This document shows, one piece after another, positions 23,260 to 33,400 of a stretch of DNA of 64,000 bases (its first letter is position 1; the number at the start of each line of letters is the position of its first letter). The stretch spans positions 3,589,081-3,653,080 of the forward strand of contig NC_009012.1 of NCBI RefSeq assembly GCF_000015865.1. The letters run 5' to 3'. Both the position numbers and the translations under genes were made by a program. The DNA comes from Acetivibrio thermocellus ATCC 27405. GTDB lineage: Bacteria > Bacillota > Clostridia > Acetivibrionales > Acetivibrionaceae. The notes beneath the pieces are model-generated. The model was not told the origin of the DNA, did no database searches, and was given only the letters and a program-made list of their open reading frames with translations.

Positions 23260-23436
23260 ATGAAGGTTCAGAAGATGAATCACCCCAATGAGGGAATAAA
23301 GTGTGTTGTAAACACGTGCCATTATTATATGAACGGTGACTACTGCGCTGCGGAGAAAGTTGAAATTCAGCCGAGAAATGCAATGGATTCCAACCAGACA
23401 GACTGTGCAACGTTTGTTCCGAATGTTGAGGGATAA
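23260..23436 (+). CDS. DUF1540 small cysteine-rich protein
   Basis: A 58-residue protein with four conserved cysteines (IKCVVNTCHYY, GDYCAAEKVEI, TDCATF), the DUF1540 pattern common in spore-forming clostridia. The cysteines probably bind a metal. GGGAGGAAG lies at a good distance before ATG 23260; an ATG at 23224 in the same frame lacks a site. The ~300 bases before it contain no gene. Confidence 0.82.
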   Translation: MKVQKMNHPNEGIKCVVNTCHYYMNGDYCAAEKVEIQPRNAMDSNQTDCATFVPNVEG

Positions 23437-23480
23437 TGGAAATTTAGTCCAAGAATAACGTAAGTTTATTTATAATTTGT

Positions 23481-23532
23481 TGCCTGCCGGCAAGGTTGTT
23501 GGACCTCGCCGTGCAGGCTCAAAAATTTTTAT
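23481..23532 (+). terminator. Terminator-like hairpin after the DUF1540 gene
   Basis: GCCTGCCGGCAAGGT pairs with ACCTCGCCGTGCAGGC around a short loop, followed by an A-then-T-rich tail. Confidence 0.6.
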
Positions 23533-23669
23533 TTGCAAACACAATAGGTAACAAAAAAACAAGAAATTTTGAGATAGCATGAGTTAATATGTAAGAAATT
23601 TGTTTCAATGAGCTATATGGGGTTAAATTATAATTAGAGAATTTTTATGAAAAGTAGTAAGATATTTAT

Positions 23670-23683
23670 CGAACATATGTTCG
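23670..23683. promoter_or_regulatory. Perfect Gram-positive SOS (LexA/DinR) box without an obvious target gene
   Basis: CGAACATATGTTCG is a perfect palindrome matching the Firmicute LexA operator CGAAC-N4-GTTCG. No annotated gene starts near it on either strand. The downstream + strand has only a 14-codon ATG ORF at 23732 and a strong terminator at 23807-23845. Confidence 0.6.
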
Positions 23684-23689
23684 ATTTTA

Positions 23690-23845
23690 ATAAATACATA
23701 ATAGGTACGTTACATAACAAAAAGAATAAATGAGCGAAAAAAAGATCAAAATAAAAATTGTTCGCCCCCTTTAATGATTTTCCTTAAGTGTCTTACCTAA
23801 CTATACAAGGGTTGAGTACGAAAACGGTACTCAACCCTTTTTGGC
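23690..23845 (+). ncRNA. Candidate SOS-controlled small transcript
   Basis: The interval between the SOS box and the terminator is about 150 nt. It has no gene of reasonable length apart from a 14-codon peptide (ATGAGCGAAAAAAAGATC...). The combination of a regulated operator and an isolated terminator suggests a short RNA or a peptide mRNA. I see no strong -35/-10 pair, so this is a hypothesis. Confidence 0.25.
23807..23845 (+). terminator. Strong terminator in the gene-free gap
   Basis: AAGGGTTGAGTAC - loop - GTACTCAACCCTT followed by TTTGG. It reads as a terminator on the + strand; in the opposite direction no T run follows. The thioesterase gene ends ~57 bp further on. Confidence 0.7.
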
Positions 23846-23901
23846 ATTGATTTAAAGTTTGTGAACTGACCTGCACATTATATGTTTTTTATGTATATTT
23901 A

Positions 23902-24663
23902 TTATGACTGAATCTTTTGCCAGATTGTTTCGGCGGATACAAGCTCCAAACCGGTATTCTTGTCCCATATTTTGTGAAGGAGCCGCGGATTATCGGTATT
24001 TTGCTCATCAATTACACATCCGGCCTTTATGCCTGAACCCAAAGAAGATTCCTTTTTGTATATAATCTGAAGAGATGTAACTTTGTAGTTGTCATATATT
24101 TGCTGGGGTACGGTTTCCATAATCCAGTCAACGTATTTCTTGTTGTTTACGTGGCTGTTTGTGTCTATATCACTTCTTTTTACAGTAAATTCTTCAATAA
24201 CTTTGGGTTCAAAATCAAAATCGAAGTCGGTAAAGGGTTCTTCCAAAGCTCTTGTTTCGTCTATGCCATAAGCATCTCCCATTTCGAGGGGGATTCTCAT
24301 AGGTTTTCTTTTTTTAATATTGAAATATATCCATACGGATGAGGCTTTGACAATGGGGTTATCCCTGCCGTCCAATACGATAAATTCCCTGTTGCCGTAG
24401 AAGCGTTCGAAGGAAGAGGCCCATGTCTGAACAGTAATTGTTTCTCCGAGCTTGGGAAGTCTGTCTATTTTAATTAACCAGCGGTATAATACCCATCCTG
24501 CGTCAGCAGCCAATAACTCGTTGACACCGTATCCGGCAGAGGTTGAGTGGGATATTGCGCAGTCCTCCATATAGTTTAGCAGGGAGAGAAGAGTTGCTTC
24601 CTGCATTGAGTTGATTTCGTAGTAATGTACTTCATACTTCTTTGAAAATCTTTTCTTCTGCAT
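23902..24663 (-). CDS. Acyl-ACP thioesterase
   Basis: A 253-residue double hot-dog protein of the FatA/FatB type (PF01643). The N-terminal hot dog carries YYEINSMQEATLLSLLNYME and WVLYRWLIKIDRLP; the C-terminal one has DIDTNSHVNNKKYVDW with the conserved Asn and His of the active site. It hydrolyses acyl-ACP to free fatty acid and ACP, setting chain-length release. There is no signal peptide. The ATG at 24663 is the only plausible start. It is transcribed away from the HAD genes and appears monocistronic. Confidence 0.9.
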   Translation of the reverse strand: MQKKRFSKKYEVHYYEINSMQEATLLSLLNYMEDCAISHSTSAGYGVNELLAADAGWVLYRWLIKIDRLPKLGETITVQTWASSFERFYGNREFIVLDGRDNPIVKASSVWIYFNIKKRKPMRIPLEMGDAYGIDETRALEEPFTDFDFDFEPKVIEEFTVKRSDIDTNSHVNNKKYVDWIMETVPQQIYDNYKVTSLQIIYKKESSLGSGIKAGCVIDEQNTDNPRLLHKIWDKNTGLELVSAETIWQKIQS

Positions 24664-24829
24664 TCACATCATTCCCTTGAAATTATTATTGTTTACTATT
24701 ATATTATATTATTATACGTGTCAGGGAAAGACAAAGCAGTTTGATGTAAAAAAATGTTTCTGAGGTTAAAATTTATTCATATTTCTCAATTTTAATGGTT
24801 GTTTTATAAAAAATGGGTGGTGTTCTTGT

Positions 24830-25501
24830 TTGAAAAAAGTTAAAGCGGTTATTTTTGATATGGATGGATTGATGATTGATACGGAGCGACTGTATTTTGA
24901 AGTGGAAAGAATAATGGCTCGAAAATTTGGTAAAGAGGTAAAGGATGAAACCCTGTGGAAGATGATGGGAAGAAAGCCATTGGAAGCCATCACTGTTTTT
25001 GCAGAGGATCTGGAACTTGATATTTCACCAAAGAAGCTTTTGGAGATTAGGGATGAGCTGTTTGTCAAAAAGCTTGTAAATGAAGTTGAACCGATGCCGG
25101 GGCTTTTTGATATTCTGAACATCCTTAAAGGAAAGGTGAAGATGGCTATAGCCACAGGTTCTCCTCAAAAATTTCTGAAAATTGTGCTGGATAAGCTTAA
25201 GATAGAAAGCTATTTTGATGTTTTTGTGACATCGGATGAGGTTGAAAAGGGAAAGCCCGATCCCGAAGTTTACAATACTGCGGTAAAGAGGCTTAAAGTG
25301 GCACCTTTTGAGTGTGTTGTTCTTGAGGATTCGAGCAACGGTGCTCTTGCGGCGGTTAGGGCCGGATGTTATACCATTGCCGTACCTACGGTGTATACAA
25401 ACAAACAGGATTTTAGTTTTGTAAATTATGTTGCCAAAGATTTAAAGGATGCTGCGGAAAAAATCAATGAATTTCTTTGCAGTCAAGAAATTGAGTTTTG
25501 A
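24830..25501 (+). CDS. HAD-superfamily hydrolase, beta-phosphoglucomutase-like
   Basis: A 223-residue protein with a TTG start (GGGTGG 10 bases upstream) beginning directly at the catalytic strand: VIFDMDGLMIDTE with nucleophile Asp10 and Asp12. Motif II is ATGSPQ, motif III uses Lys in KGKPDPEVY and motif IV is LEDSSNG. The alpha-helical cap after motif I puts it in subclass I, with beta-phosphoglucomutase and small-metabolite phosphatases. The substrate cannot be set from sequence. It lies 15 bp before another HAD gene, so the two are probably co-transcribed. Confidence 0.88.
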   Translation: MKKVKAVIFDMDGLMIDTERLYFEVERIMARKFGKEVKDETLWKMMGRKPLEAITVFAEDLELDISPKKLLEIRDELFVKKLVNEVEPMPGLFDILNILKGKVKMAIATGSPQKFLKIVLDKLKIESYFDVFVTSDEVEKGKPDPEVYNTAVKRLKVAPFECVVLEDSSNGALAAVRAGCYTIAVPTVYTNKQDFSFVNYVAKDLKDAAEKINEFLCSQEIEF

Positions 25502-25516
25502 AAGGATAGTTCTGTG

Positions 25517-26437
25517 ATGGAGAAAAAGTTTGAAGGTTTGATGCTTGTCAGTGATTTGGACGGGACTTTGCTAAACAGCAAGTTGGAAGTAAGTGAGGAA
25601 AATATAAAAGCCGTTTCATATTTTGTGGACAATGGAGGAATATTTACCATTGCGACGGGCAGGATGGAGCTTGGGACAAGAAAATATTTGGAGGTCTTGC
25701 CGGTAAATGCGCCCGTGATTTTATACAACGGTGCCCTTATATATGATTTTAATAAAGAAGAAAGAATTTGGACCTGTGGTTTCAGACAGGATATAAGGAA
25801 TTTGTTGAAAGAGCTTTTGGATAGGTTTCCTTATCTTGGGATTGAAATATTCCCGGGAGGGGACAATGTTTATTTGCTGCGGGAGAATGAAGAGACCGAA
25901 AAACACAGTAAAAAAGAAGGATTCAAACCTGTGGTGATTTCTGTGGATGAAATGCCCAAAAACTTTTACAAGATTATACTTACAGCTAACCCGGACAGGC
26001 TTCCCGAAGTGGAGGAATTTTTAAAGCCTATGGCTCAAGGATTCAGGACGGTGTATTCAGAAAAACAGTTTTTAGAAATTCTTGACAATGAAACTTCAAA
26101 AGGTAGGGCTTTGGCCGAGCTTGCAAAAATAATGGGAATTGAAAAAGATAATGTGATTTCTGTTGGTGACAATCAAAATGATTTAGAAATGATAAAGGTG
26201 TCGGGAACAGGGTTTGCCGTTGAAAACGCGCATCCGGAATTGATAGAAGCTTGTGACTTTGTTTGCGTCCATCATGACAGACATGCCGCTTCTTATGTGA
26301 TTGACTGGATTGAAAAAAATATTGTGAATAAAAACAAAACGTGGAACCAATCTTTAGAAACTCCGTCTAATACAAAAAACATAAAAAGACGGAGGGAATT
26401 GTATGAAAATGAATATTGTTTCAAAATACAGAAGTAA
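25517..26437 (+). CDS. Cof-type HAD hydrolase
   Basis: A 306-residue HAD phosphatase of the Cof/YidA type. Motif I is VSDLDGTLL (Asp13, Asp15), a large C2 cap lies between motifs II (ATGR) and III, and motif IV is VGDNQNDLEM with the following GFAVENAHPE segment. These enzymes hydrolyse sugar phosphates, FMN or similar. The ~35 residues after the core (a Lys/Arg/Asn-rich tail) are unusual and overlap the next gene by 35 bp. ATG 25517 is preceded by GAAAGGA; an in-frame GTG immediately upstream is the alternative. Confidence 0.88.
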   Translation: MEKKFEGLMLVSDLDGTLLNSKLEVSEENIKAVSYFVDNGGIFTIATGRMELGTRKYLEVLPVNAPVILYNGALIYDFNKEERIWTCGFRQDIRNLLKELLDRFPYLGIEIFPGGDNVYLLRENEETEKHSKKEGFKPVVISVDEMPKNFYKIILTANPDRLPEVEEFLKPMAQGFRTVYSEKQFLEILDNETSKGRALAELAKIMGIEKDNVISVGDNQNDLEMIKVSGTGFAVENAHPELIEACDFVCVHHDRHAASYVIDWIEKNIVNKNKTWNQSLETPSNTKNIKRRRELYENEYCFKIQK

Positions 26438-28019
26438 TGTATTATGGCTTTTGATTCCGTTTTTTTTAATGGCGGTGTTGTTTTCTTCCTGCAGCAGTTC
26501 TGTCAACAAAGGTTTAAATTCATCATTAATGGTTGAGAATTCACATTTGGAAAAAGGTACCGGATATTATGACATAATTGACATGGATATTAATATTGGT
26601 GACGATGATACCTATAGTTTGGAATATAATACCGAAGACTATAATGTTATTGAGGAAAATATATTTCTTGATACCTACAACAATCCCCTTTCAACATTTT
26701 CTGTGGACGTGGATACGGCATCCTACAGCAATATAAGGCGTTTTCTCAATTCTTCGCAAAAACCTCCTGTGGATGCCGTAAGAATTGAAGAAATGATTAA
26801 CTATTTTACATATGACTATCCTGATGCCGACGGCGATGAACCGTTCAGCATAACCACCGAGATTGGACAGTGCCCGTGGAATCCGGAAAACAAGCTTATG
26901 CTTGTAGGACTTCAGACAAAAAAGCTCTCCACGGAACAGCTGCCTCCAAGCAACCTGGTTTTTCTGATAGATGTTTCGGGTTCAATGGATGAACCTAACA
27001 AACTTCCCCTTTTAAAATCAGCTTTTAAGCTTCTTGTGGACGAACTGGACGAAGATGACAGAGTGTCTATTGTAGTTTATGCGGGTGCGGCAGGTTTGGT
27101 TTTGGATTCGACTCCGGGAAATGAAAAGGACAAAATTCTTGACGCTCTGATGAATCTTGAAGCCGGAGGCTCGACGGCAGGAGCCGAAGGAATAAAACTT
27201 GCCTATGACGTTGCTAAGAAAAACTTTATTAAGTCAGGCAACAATCGTGTTATTCTGGCAACGGACGGAGATTTTAATGTTGGTATAAGCAGCGAGGCTG
27301 AGCTTGTCAGGCTGATTGAGAAAAAAAGAGATGAAGGTATATTCCTTACAGTGCTTGGTTTTGGAACGGGCAATTACAAGGATTCAAAGATGGAAAGCCT
27401 TGCAGACAAAGGAAACGGAAACTATGCCTACATAGACAATATTGCGGAAGCCAGGAAAGTTCTTGTAAATGAAATGGGTGCAACTTTAAACACGGTTGCA
27501 AAGGATGTAAAAATTCAGGTTGAATTCAATCCCGCAAAGGTAAAGGCTTACAGGCTGATTGGGTATGAAAACAGGCTTCTTAGAAATGAGGATTTTAACA
27601 ACGATTCGGTGGACGCGGGAGAAATAGGTGCGGGACACTCGGTAACCGCACTTTATGAGATTGTTTCTGCGAATTTGGATTTTGAGGTTTCGAAAGTTGA
27701 CGAGCTCAAGTATCAAAAATCTCAGCTTGTAGAAAGCGATGAAATTGCCACTGTGAAGGTAAGATATAAAAAGCCTGACTCGGATACAAGTGAACTGCTT
27801 TCAGAAACTGTGTTGGAAAAAGCAGAAGAAAATACATCAAAAAACCTGGAATTTGCGGCAGCTGTGGCAGAATTCGGCATGTTGCTCAGAGAATCAAAGT
27901 ATAAAGGCAATTCTTCTTATGATCATGTTTTAGAGGTGGCAAAGCAATATGCTGACGGTGACGACGGATACAGGAGTGAATTTGTAAAGCTGGTGGAAAA
28001 AGCGGAAAGTATTAATTGA
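26403..28019 (+). CDS. YfbK-type von Willebrand factor A lipoprotein
   Basis: A 538-residue lipoprotein with a signal peptide whose lipobox ends at Cys30 (LFSSC), then a disordered acidic segment. The YfbK N-terminal domain (STFSVDVDTASYSNIRRFLN, ~95-175) is followed by a vWA domain with intact MIDAS (DVSGSMD near 190, TDGDFN, plus the Thr-containing loop) and a C-terminal DUF3520-like domain (~350-535). It is anchored on the outer face of the membrane and probably mediates divalent-cation-dependent protein binding; the function of the family is unknown. GGAGGG precedes the ATG, and the gene overlaps the upstream HAD gene by 35 bp. Confidence 0.88.
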   Translation: MKMNIVSKYRSNVLWLLIPFFLMAVLFSSCSSSVNKGLNSSLMVENSHLEKGTGYYDIIDMDINIGDDDTYSLEYNTEDYNVIEENIFLDTYNNPLSTFSVDVDTASYSNIRRFLNSSQKPPVDAVRIEEMINYFTYDYPDADGDEPFSITTEIGQCPWNPENKLMLVGLQTKKLSTEQLPPSNLVFLIDVSGSMDEPNKLPLLKSAFKLLVDELDEDDRVSIVVYAGAAGLVLDSTPGNEKDKILDALMNLEAGGSTAGAEGIKLAYDVAKKNFIKSGNNRVILATDGDFNVGISSEAELVRLIEKKRDEGIFLTVLGFGTGNYKDSKMESLADKGNGNYAYIDNIAEARKVLVNEMGATLNTVAKDVKIQVEFNPAKVKAYRLIGYENRLLRNEDFNNDSVDAGEIGAGHSVTALYEIVSANLDFEVSKVDELKYQKSQLVESDEIATVKVRYKKPDSDTSELLSETVLEKAEENTSKNLEFAAAVAEFGMLLRESKYKGNSSYDHVLEVAKQYADGDDGYRSEFVKLVEKAESIN

Positions 28020-28058
28020 TATTGATATAAAAAATAATGTGAAAACAATCAATATGAA

Positions 28059-28093
28059 AAACTGCCTCGAGAGCCAATTAGAGGCAGTTTTTT
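28059..28093 (+). terminator. Terminator of the HAD-HAD-vWA operon
   Basis: AAACTGCCTC - 12-nt loop - GAGGCAGTTT followed by TTTC, 40 bp after the vWA stop codon. Confidence 0.82.
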
Positions 28094-28212
28094 CATGGAC
28101 AAGAATTTTTAAAAAAGTATATTGATTTGAAAAAGTAAAATGTTTTGATAGAATATAATTGTAAAGTTGTTTTAACTGCTTTAACAATTCTATATGAGGG
28201 ATGACTTTTTTT

Positions 28213-29505
28213 ATGAATGTTAATATAATTAATATGTCAGCAATTGTAAAAATGATTGTGAGTTCATCGATTGTTAAAAAAACATGGCAAATTCATAAAT
28301 TGTTTTCGGAGAATGAGGAATACAGTCTGAAAAATTTAATAAGAAGCATACACCATTTATTAAAGTACGAAAGAATCTTGCAGCATCAGAATACGTTTGT
28401 GATAAGCTCTTTTATTCCGCCGATAAATACCAAAGCGTTTGGCAGCTTGTTTGACGGCATACCTGGAAGCGGCGGGAATCTTTTTGAAAACTTTGTGAAA
28501 GGAAAAAGGAAGTTTCCCGTTTGGATAAATATTGATATTACGTCAAGATATCCGAACAACAAATATTTAGACGGTGATAGCGGTTTTTCGGAAAGACATT
28601 TTAATGATATGGAAAGAGAAAAACTCATATCTTTGATAAATGAGATACAGGACATGGGTGTTGGAATTATAGGACTTGCCGGAGGAGAACCTTTACTTAG
28701 AAATGACCTTGAAGAAATCGTTGAAAATATTGATGACAGAAGTGTTTCTTATGTCTATTCAACAGGATACGGTTTGACCTCTCAAAGAGCGAGGGATTTA
28801 AAATCGGCAGGCTTGTATGGCATAATAATAGATTTTCAATCAATGAATGAAGGCGAACATGATGAAAAAATGGGCTTTAACGGAGCTTATCATTATGCCG
28901 TAAATGCAATTGAAAACTCAAAAAAAGCCGAGCTCTATACTGTTTCAAGGACTTTCTGCAACAGGGAGCTTTTAGAAAAGGAAACAATGCTAGAGTTTAT
29001 AAAATTTCTTGGACAGTGTGGAGTTGATGAAGTAAGATTGATGGAGCCCATGCCTTTTGGAAAAAGCGGAAGAATAAGCCGGGATGAATTGTTTACTGAT
29101 GATGAACGAAAGAAACTGATTGAATTGCATATGTTATGCAACAAAGATGCGAATTTGCCGAAGGTATCCGTTTGCTCTTACTTTGAATCCCGGGAGATGT
29201 TCGGATGCGGTGCTGCGGGATACTATTCATTTATTGATATACATGGTGATTTATATCCGTGCGATTACATACCCTTTAATTTTGGCAATGTTTTTGAAAC
29301 TCCGATAAAGGCTTTATGGAAAAAGATGTATAAAAGTTTTGAAACGCCGGAAGTGCATTGCCGTTCGCTAATTTGTCTTGGGAAAATGGAACGGGATAAA
29401 TTTCAACAATATCCGCAAAGGGTGAAAACTTTGCCGGAAAGTTGCAAAACGTGCTGCGGGCAAGTCACACCGGGATTTTACAAAATACTTGGGGGAGAAA
29501 AGTAA
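28213..29505 (+). CDS. Radical-SAM/SPASM-like protein lacking the CxxxCxxC cluster cysteines
   Basis: A 430-residue protein. After a ~100-residue N-terminal extension comes the strand where radical SAM enzymes have CxxxCxxC. Here it reads ITSRYPNNKYLDGD, with Tyr, Lys and Asp exactly at the three cysteine positions. The rest of the fold is present: GLAGGEPLLRNDL (the SAM-binding GGE motif), later barrel strands, and a SPASM-like tail rich in cysteines (FGCGAAGYY, LYPCDY, VHCRSLIC, ESCKTCCGQ). It therefore cannot hold the SAM-cleaving 4Fe-4S cluster but may still bind SAM or auxiliary clusters. ATG 28213 has GAGGG 12 bases upstream; ATG 28201 abuts it and is less likely. It is the last gene before the cipA leader. 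Confidence 0.75.
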   Translation: MNVNIINMSAIVKMIVSSSIVKKTWQIHKLFSENEEYSLKNLIRSIHHLLKYERILQHQNTFVISSFIPPINTKAFGSLFDGIPGSGGNLFENFVKGKRKFPVWINIDITSRYPNNKYLDGDSGFSERHFNDMEREKLISLINEIQDMGVGIIGLAGGEPLLRNDLEEIVENIDDRSVSYVYSTGYGLTSQRARDLKSAGLYGIIIDFQSMNEGEHDEKMGFNGAYHYAVNAIENSKKAELYTVSRTFCNRELLEKETMLEFIKFLGQCGVDEVRLMEPMPFGKSGRISRDELFTDDERKKLIELHMLCNKDANLPKVSVCSYFESREMFGCGAAGYYSFIDIHGDLYPCDYIPFNFGNVFETPIKALWKKMYKSFETPEVHCRSLICLGKMERDKFQQYPQRVKTLPESCKTCCGQVTPGFYKILGGEK

Positions 29506-30435
29506 TTTTGTAATAATACTTTCAAATGAAAAAATATTATTTAAAAAAATGCCCCTCAAATTCCGTTTATATATCGAATATATATTACAAGAAAGAAGAT
29601 GCCCAGATAAAAAGAGTAATAATTTCATTGCAAATAGTAATTTTGTTAGTATGTTTGATTTAAGCTGTCGGGGGGATGGAGCTTGAGGTGCCGCAAATAT
29701 GTTGGCAGACGGTTTTTTATCAGAAGTACGGTTTTAGACTGTACATAGAGTTTGAAAACAGGTGGGCTTTATTTTGAAAACTTATTGAAAGTAATTTAAT
29801 TTTAATATATAATGAAATTAAAACACGGTTAATTTTTATTACAGATTCATTGTTAGAGAGAGAATTGTTAATAACTTATGTATTTGGGAGTTTGGAGGCA
29901 AATCTTCATTAAATTAAGCGCTTAATATCTCAGTATTCAGTTCATGTAGCAGTAATTAATATTTTATTTAAATCCTGTTTTAATGGCCTCTAACATATCC
30001 CAAGATACAGAGTTTATATAGATAAAAAGTTTTAGAGGGAGGAGTTTGTACAAGGGATTGGTCACGTCTGTTTATGTTTTGGTTCTTTGAGCATAAGATA
30101 ACCATACTGGAGAGCGTTTATTAATTCCCAGCATTTCAATGAAATAGCGTATTCAATACTTTATATGTATTGATTGTGCAAATATCAAAGCATATACATA
30201 GAATCGTATGTTCCATCGATTTATTAAAAACCACTCCCCAATATTTATCGACAAATTCTCTGGTATTTATTAAAACTGAAAATCGGACAAGAAAATATTA
30301 ATATTGTTTATTAATATTAACACTAATTTTTGTTATTGTCTTGCTTGGTTTGTATATAAGGTATTTGATTTCAAATGCCTTTAGAGATCTTTTTATAAGA
30401 TCATATAAAATATTAATTTTTGGGAGGAATGGTAG
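29506..30435 (+). promoter_or_regulatory. cipA upstream regulatory region (930 bp, gene-free)
   Basis: AT-rich with no convincing gene (a 65-codon ORF at 29489 has no ribosome site). The best sigma-A promoter is TTGTTA 30330-30335, 17 bp, TATATA 30353-30358, placing the start near 30365, about 70 nt before the cipA ATG. A hairpin GGTATTTGA/TCAAATGCC (30360-30379) would lie at the very 5' end of that mRNA. A second candidate, CTCCCC at 30234-30239 followed by CGACA at 30249-30253, has the C-tract plus CGA look of clostridial SigI-type promoters; this is weak inference. The ribosome site GGGAGGA is at 30421. Confidence 0.45.
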
Positions 30436-33400
30436 ATGAGAAAAGTCATCAGTATGCTCTTAGTTGTGGCTATGCTGACGACGATTTTTGCGGCGATGAT
30501 ACCGCAGACAGTATCGGCGGCCACAATGACAGTCGAGATCGGCAAAGTTACAGCAGCCGTTGGATCAAAAGTAGAAATACCTATAACCCTGAAAGGAGTG
30601 CCATCCAAAGGAATGGCCAATTGCGACTTCGTATTGGGTTATGATCCAAATGTGCTGGAAGTAACAGAAGTAAAACCAGGAAGCATAATAAAAGATCCGG
30701 ATCCTAGCAAGAGCTTTGATAGCGCAATATATCCGGATCGAAAGATGATTGTATTTCTGTTTGCAGAAGACAGTGGAAGAGGAACGTATGCAATAACTCA
30801 GGATGGAGTATTTGCAACAATTGTAGCCACTGTCAAATCAGCTGCAGCGGCACCGATTACTTTGCTTGAAGTAGGTGCATTTGCGGACAACGATTTAGTA
30901 GAAATAAGCACAACTTTTGTCGCGGGCGGAGTAAATCTTGGTAGTTCCGTACCGACAACACAGCCAAATGTTCCGTCAGACGGTGTGGTAGTAGAAATTG
31001 GCAAAGTTACGGGATCTGTTGGAACTACAGTTGAAATACCTGTATATTTCAGAGGAGTTCCATCCAAAGGAATAGCAAACTGCGACTTTGTGTTCAGATA
31101 TGATCCGAATGTATTGGAAATTATAGGGATAGATCCCGGAGACATAATAGTTGACCCGAATCCTACCAAGAGCTTTGATACTGCAATATATCCTGACAGA
31201 AAGATAATAGTATTCCTGTTTGCGGAAGACAGCGGAACAGGAGCGTATGCAATAACTAAAGACGGAGTATTTGCAAAAATAAGAGCAACTGTAAAATCAA
31301 GTGCTCCGGGCTATATTACTTTCGACGAAGTAGGTGGATTTGCAGATAATGACCTGGTAGAACAGAAGGTATCATTTATAGACGGTGGTGTTAACGTTGG
31401 CAATGCAACACCGACCAAGGGAGCAACACCAACAAATACAGCTACGCCGACAAAATCAGCTACGGCTACGCCCACCAGGCCATCGGTACCGACAAACACA
31501 CCGACAAACACACCGGCAAATACACCGGTATCAGGCAATTTGAAGGTTGAATTCTACAACAGCAATCCTTCAGATACTACTAACTCAATCAATCCTCAGT
31601 TCAAGGTTACTAATACCGGAAGCAGTGCAATTGATTTGTCCAAACTCACATTGAGATATTATTATACAGTAGACGGACAGAAAGATCAGACCTTCTGGTG
31701 TGACCATGCTGCAATAATCGGCAGTAACGGCAGCTACAACGGAATTACTTCAAATGTAAAAGGAACATTTGTAAAAATGAGTTCCTCAACAAATAACGCA
31801 GACACCTACCTTGAAATAAGCTTTACAGGCGGAACTCTTGAACCGGGTGCACATGTTCAGATACAAGGTAGATTTGCAAAGAATGACTGGAGTAACTATA
31901 CACAGTCAAATGACTACTCATTCAAGTCTGCTTCACAGTTTGTTGAATGGGATCAGGTAACAGCATACTTGAACGGTGTTCTTGTATGGGGTAAAGAACC
32001 CGGTGGCAGTGTAGTACCATCAACACAGCCTGTAACAACACCACCTGCAACAACAAAACCACCTGCAACAACAAAACCACCTGCAACAACAATACCGCCG
32101 TCAGATGATCCGAATGCAATAAAGATTAAGGTGGACACAGTAAATGCAAAACCGGGAGACACAGTAAATATACCTGTAAGATTCAGTGGTATACCATCCA
32201 AGGGAATAGCAAACTGTGACTTTGTATACAGCTATGACCCGAATGTACTTGAGATAATAGAGATAAAACCGGGAGAATTGATAGTTGACCCGAATCCTGA
32301 CAAGAGCTTTGATACTGCAGTATATCCTGACAGAAAGATAATAGTATTCCTGTTTGCAGAAGACAGCGGAACAGGAGCGTATGCAATAACTAAAGACGGA
32401 GTATTTGCTACGATAGTAGCGAAAGTAAAATCCGGAGCACCTAACGGACTCAGTGTAATCAAATTTGTAGAAGTAGGCGGATTTGCGAACAATGACCTTG
32501 TAGAACAGAGGACACAGTTCTTTGACGGTGGAGTAAATGTTGGAGATACAACAGTACCTACAACACCTACAACACCTGTAACAACACCGACAGATGATTC
32601 GAATGCAGTAAGGATTAAGGTGGACACAGTAAATGCAAAACCGGGAGACACAGTAAGAATACCTGTAAGATTCAGCGGTATACCATCCAAGGGAATAGCA
32701 AACTGTGACTTTGTATACAGCTATGACCCGAATGTACTTGAGATAATAGAGATAGAACCGGGAGACATAATAGTTGACCCGAATCCTGACAAGAGCTTTG
32801 ATACTGCAGTATATCCTGACAGAAAGATAATAGTATTCCTGTTTGCGGAAGACAGCGGAACAGGAGCGTATGCAATAACTAAAGACGGAGTATTTGCTAC
32901 GATAGTAGCGAAAGTAAAATCCGGAGCACCTAACGGACTCAGTGTAATCAAATTTGTAGAAGTAGGCGGATTTGCGAACAATGACCTTGTAGAACAGAAG
33001 ACACAGTTCTTTGACGGTGGAGTAAATGTTGGAGATACAACAGAACCTGCAACACCTACAACACCTGTAACAACACCGACAACAACAGATGATCTGGATG
33101 CAGTAAGGATTAAAGTGGACACAGTAAATGCAAAACCGGGAGACACAGTAAGAATACCTGTAAGATTCAGCGGTATACCATCCAAGGGAATAGCAAACTG
33201 TGACTTTGTATACAGCTATGACCCGAATGTACTTGAGATAATAGAGATAGAACCGGGAGACATAATAGTTGACCCGAATCCTGACAAGAGCTTTGATACT
33301 GCAGTATATCCTGACAGAAAGATAATAGTATTCCTGTTTGCGGAAGACAGCGGAACAGGAGCGTATGCAATAACTAAAGACGGAGTATTTGCTACGATAG

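Noticed and set aside
29489-29686. 65-codon ORF in the cipA leader
   Set aside because: Overlaps the end of the previous gene, no ribosome site, no recognisable features.
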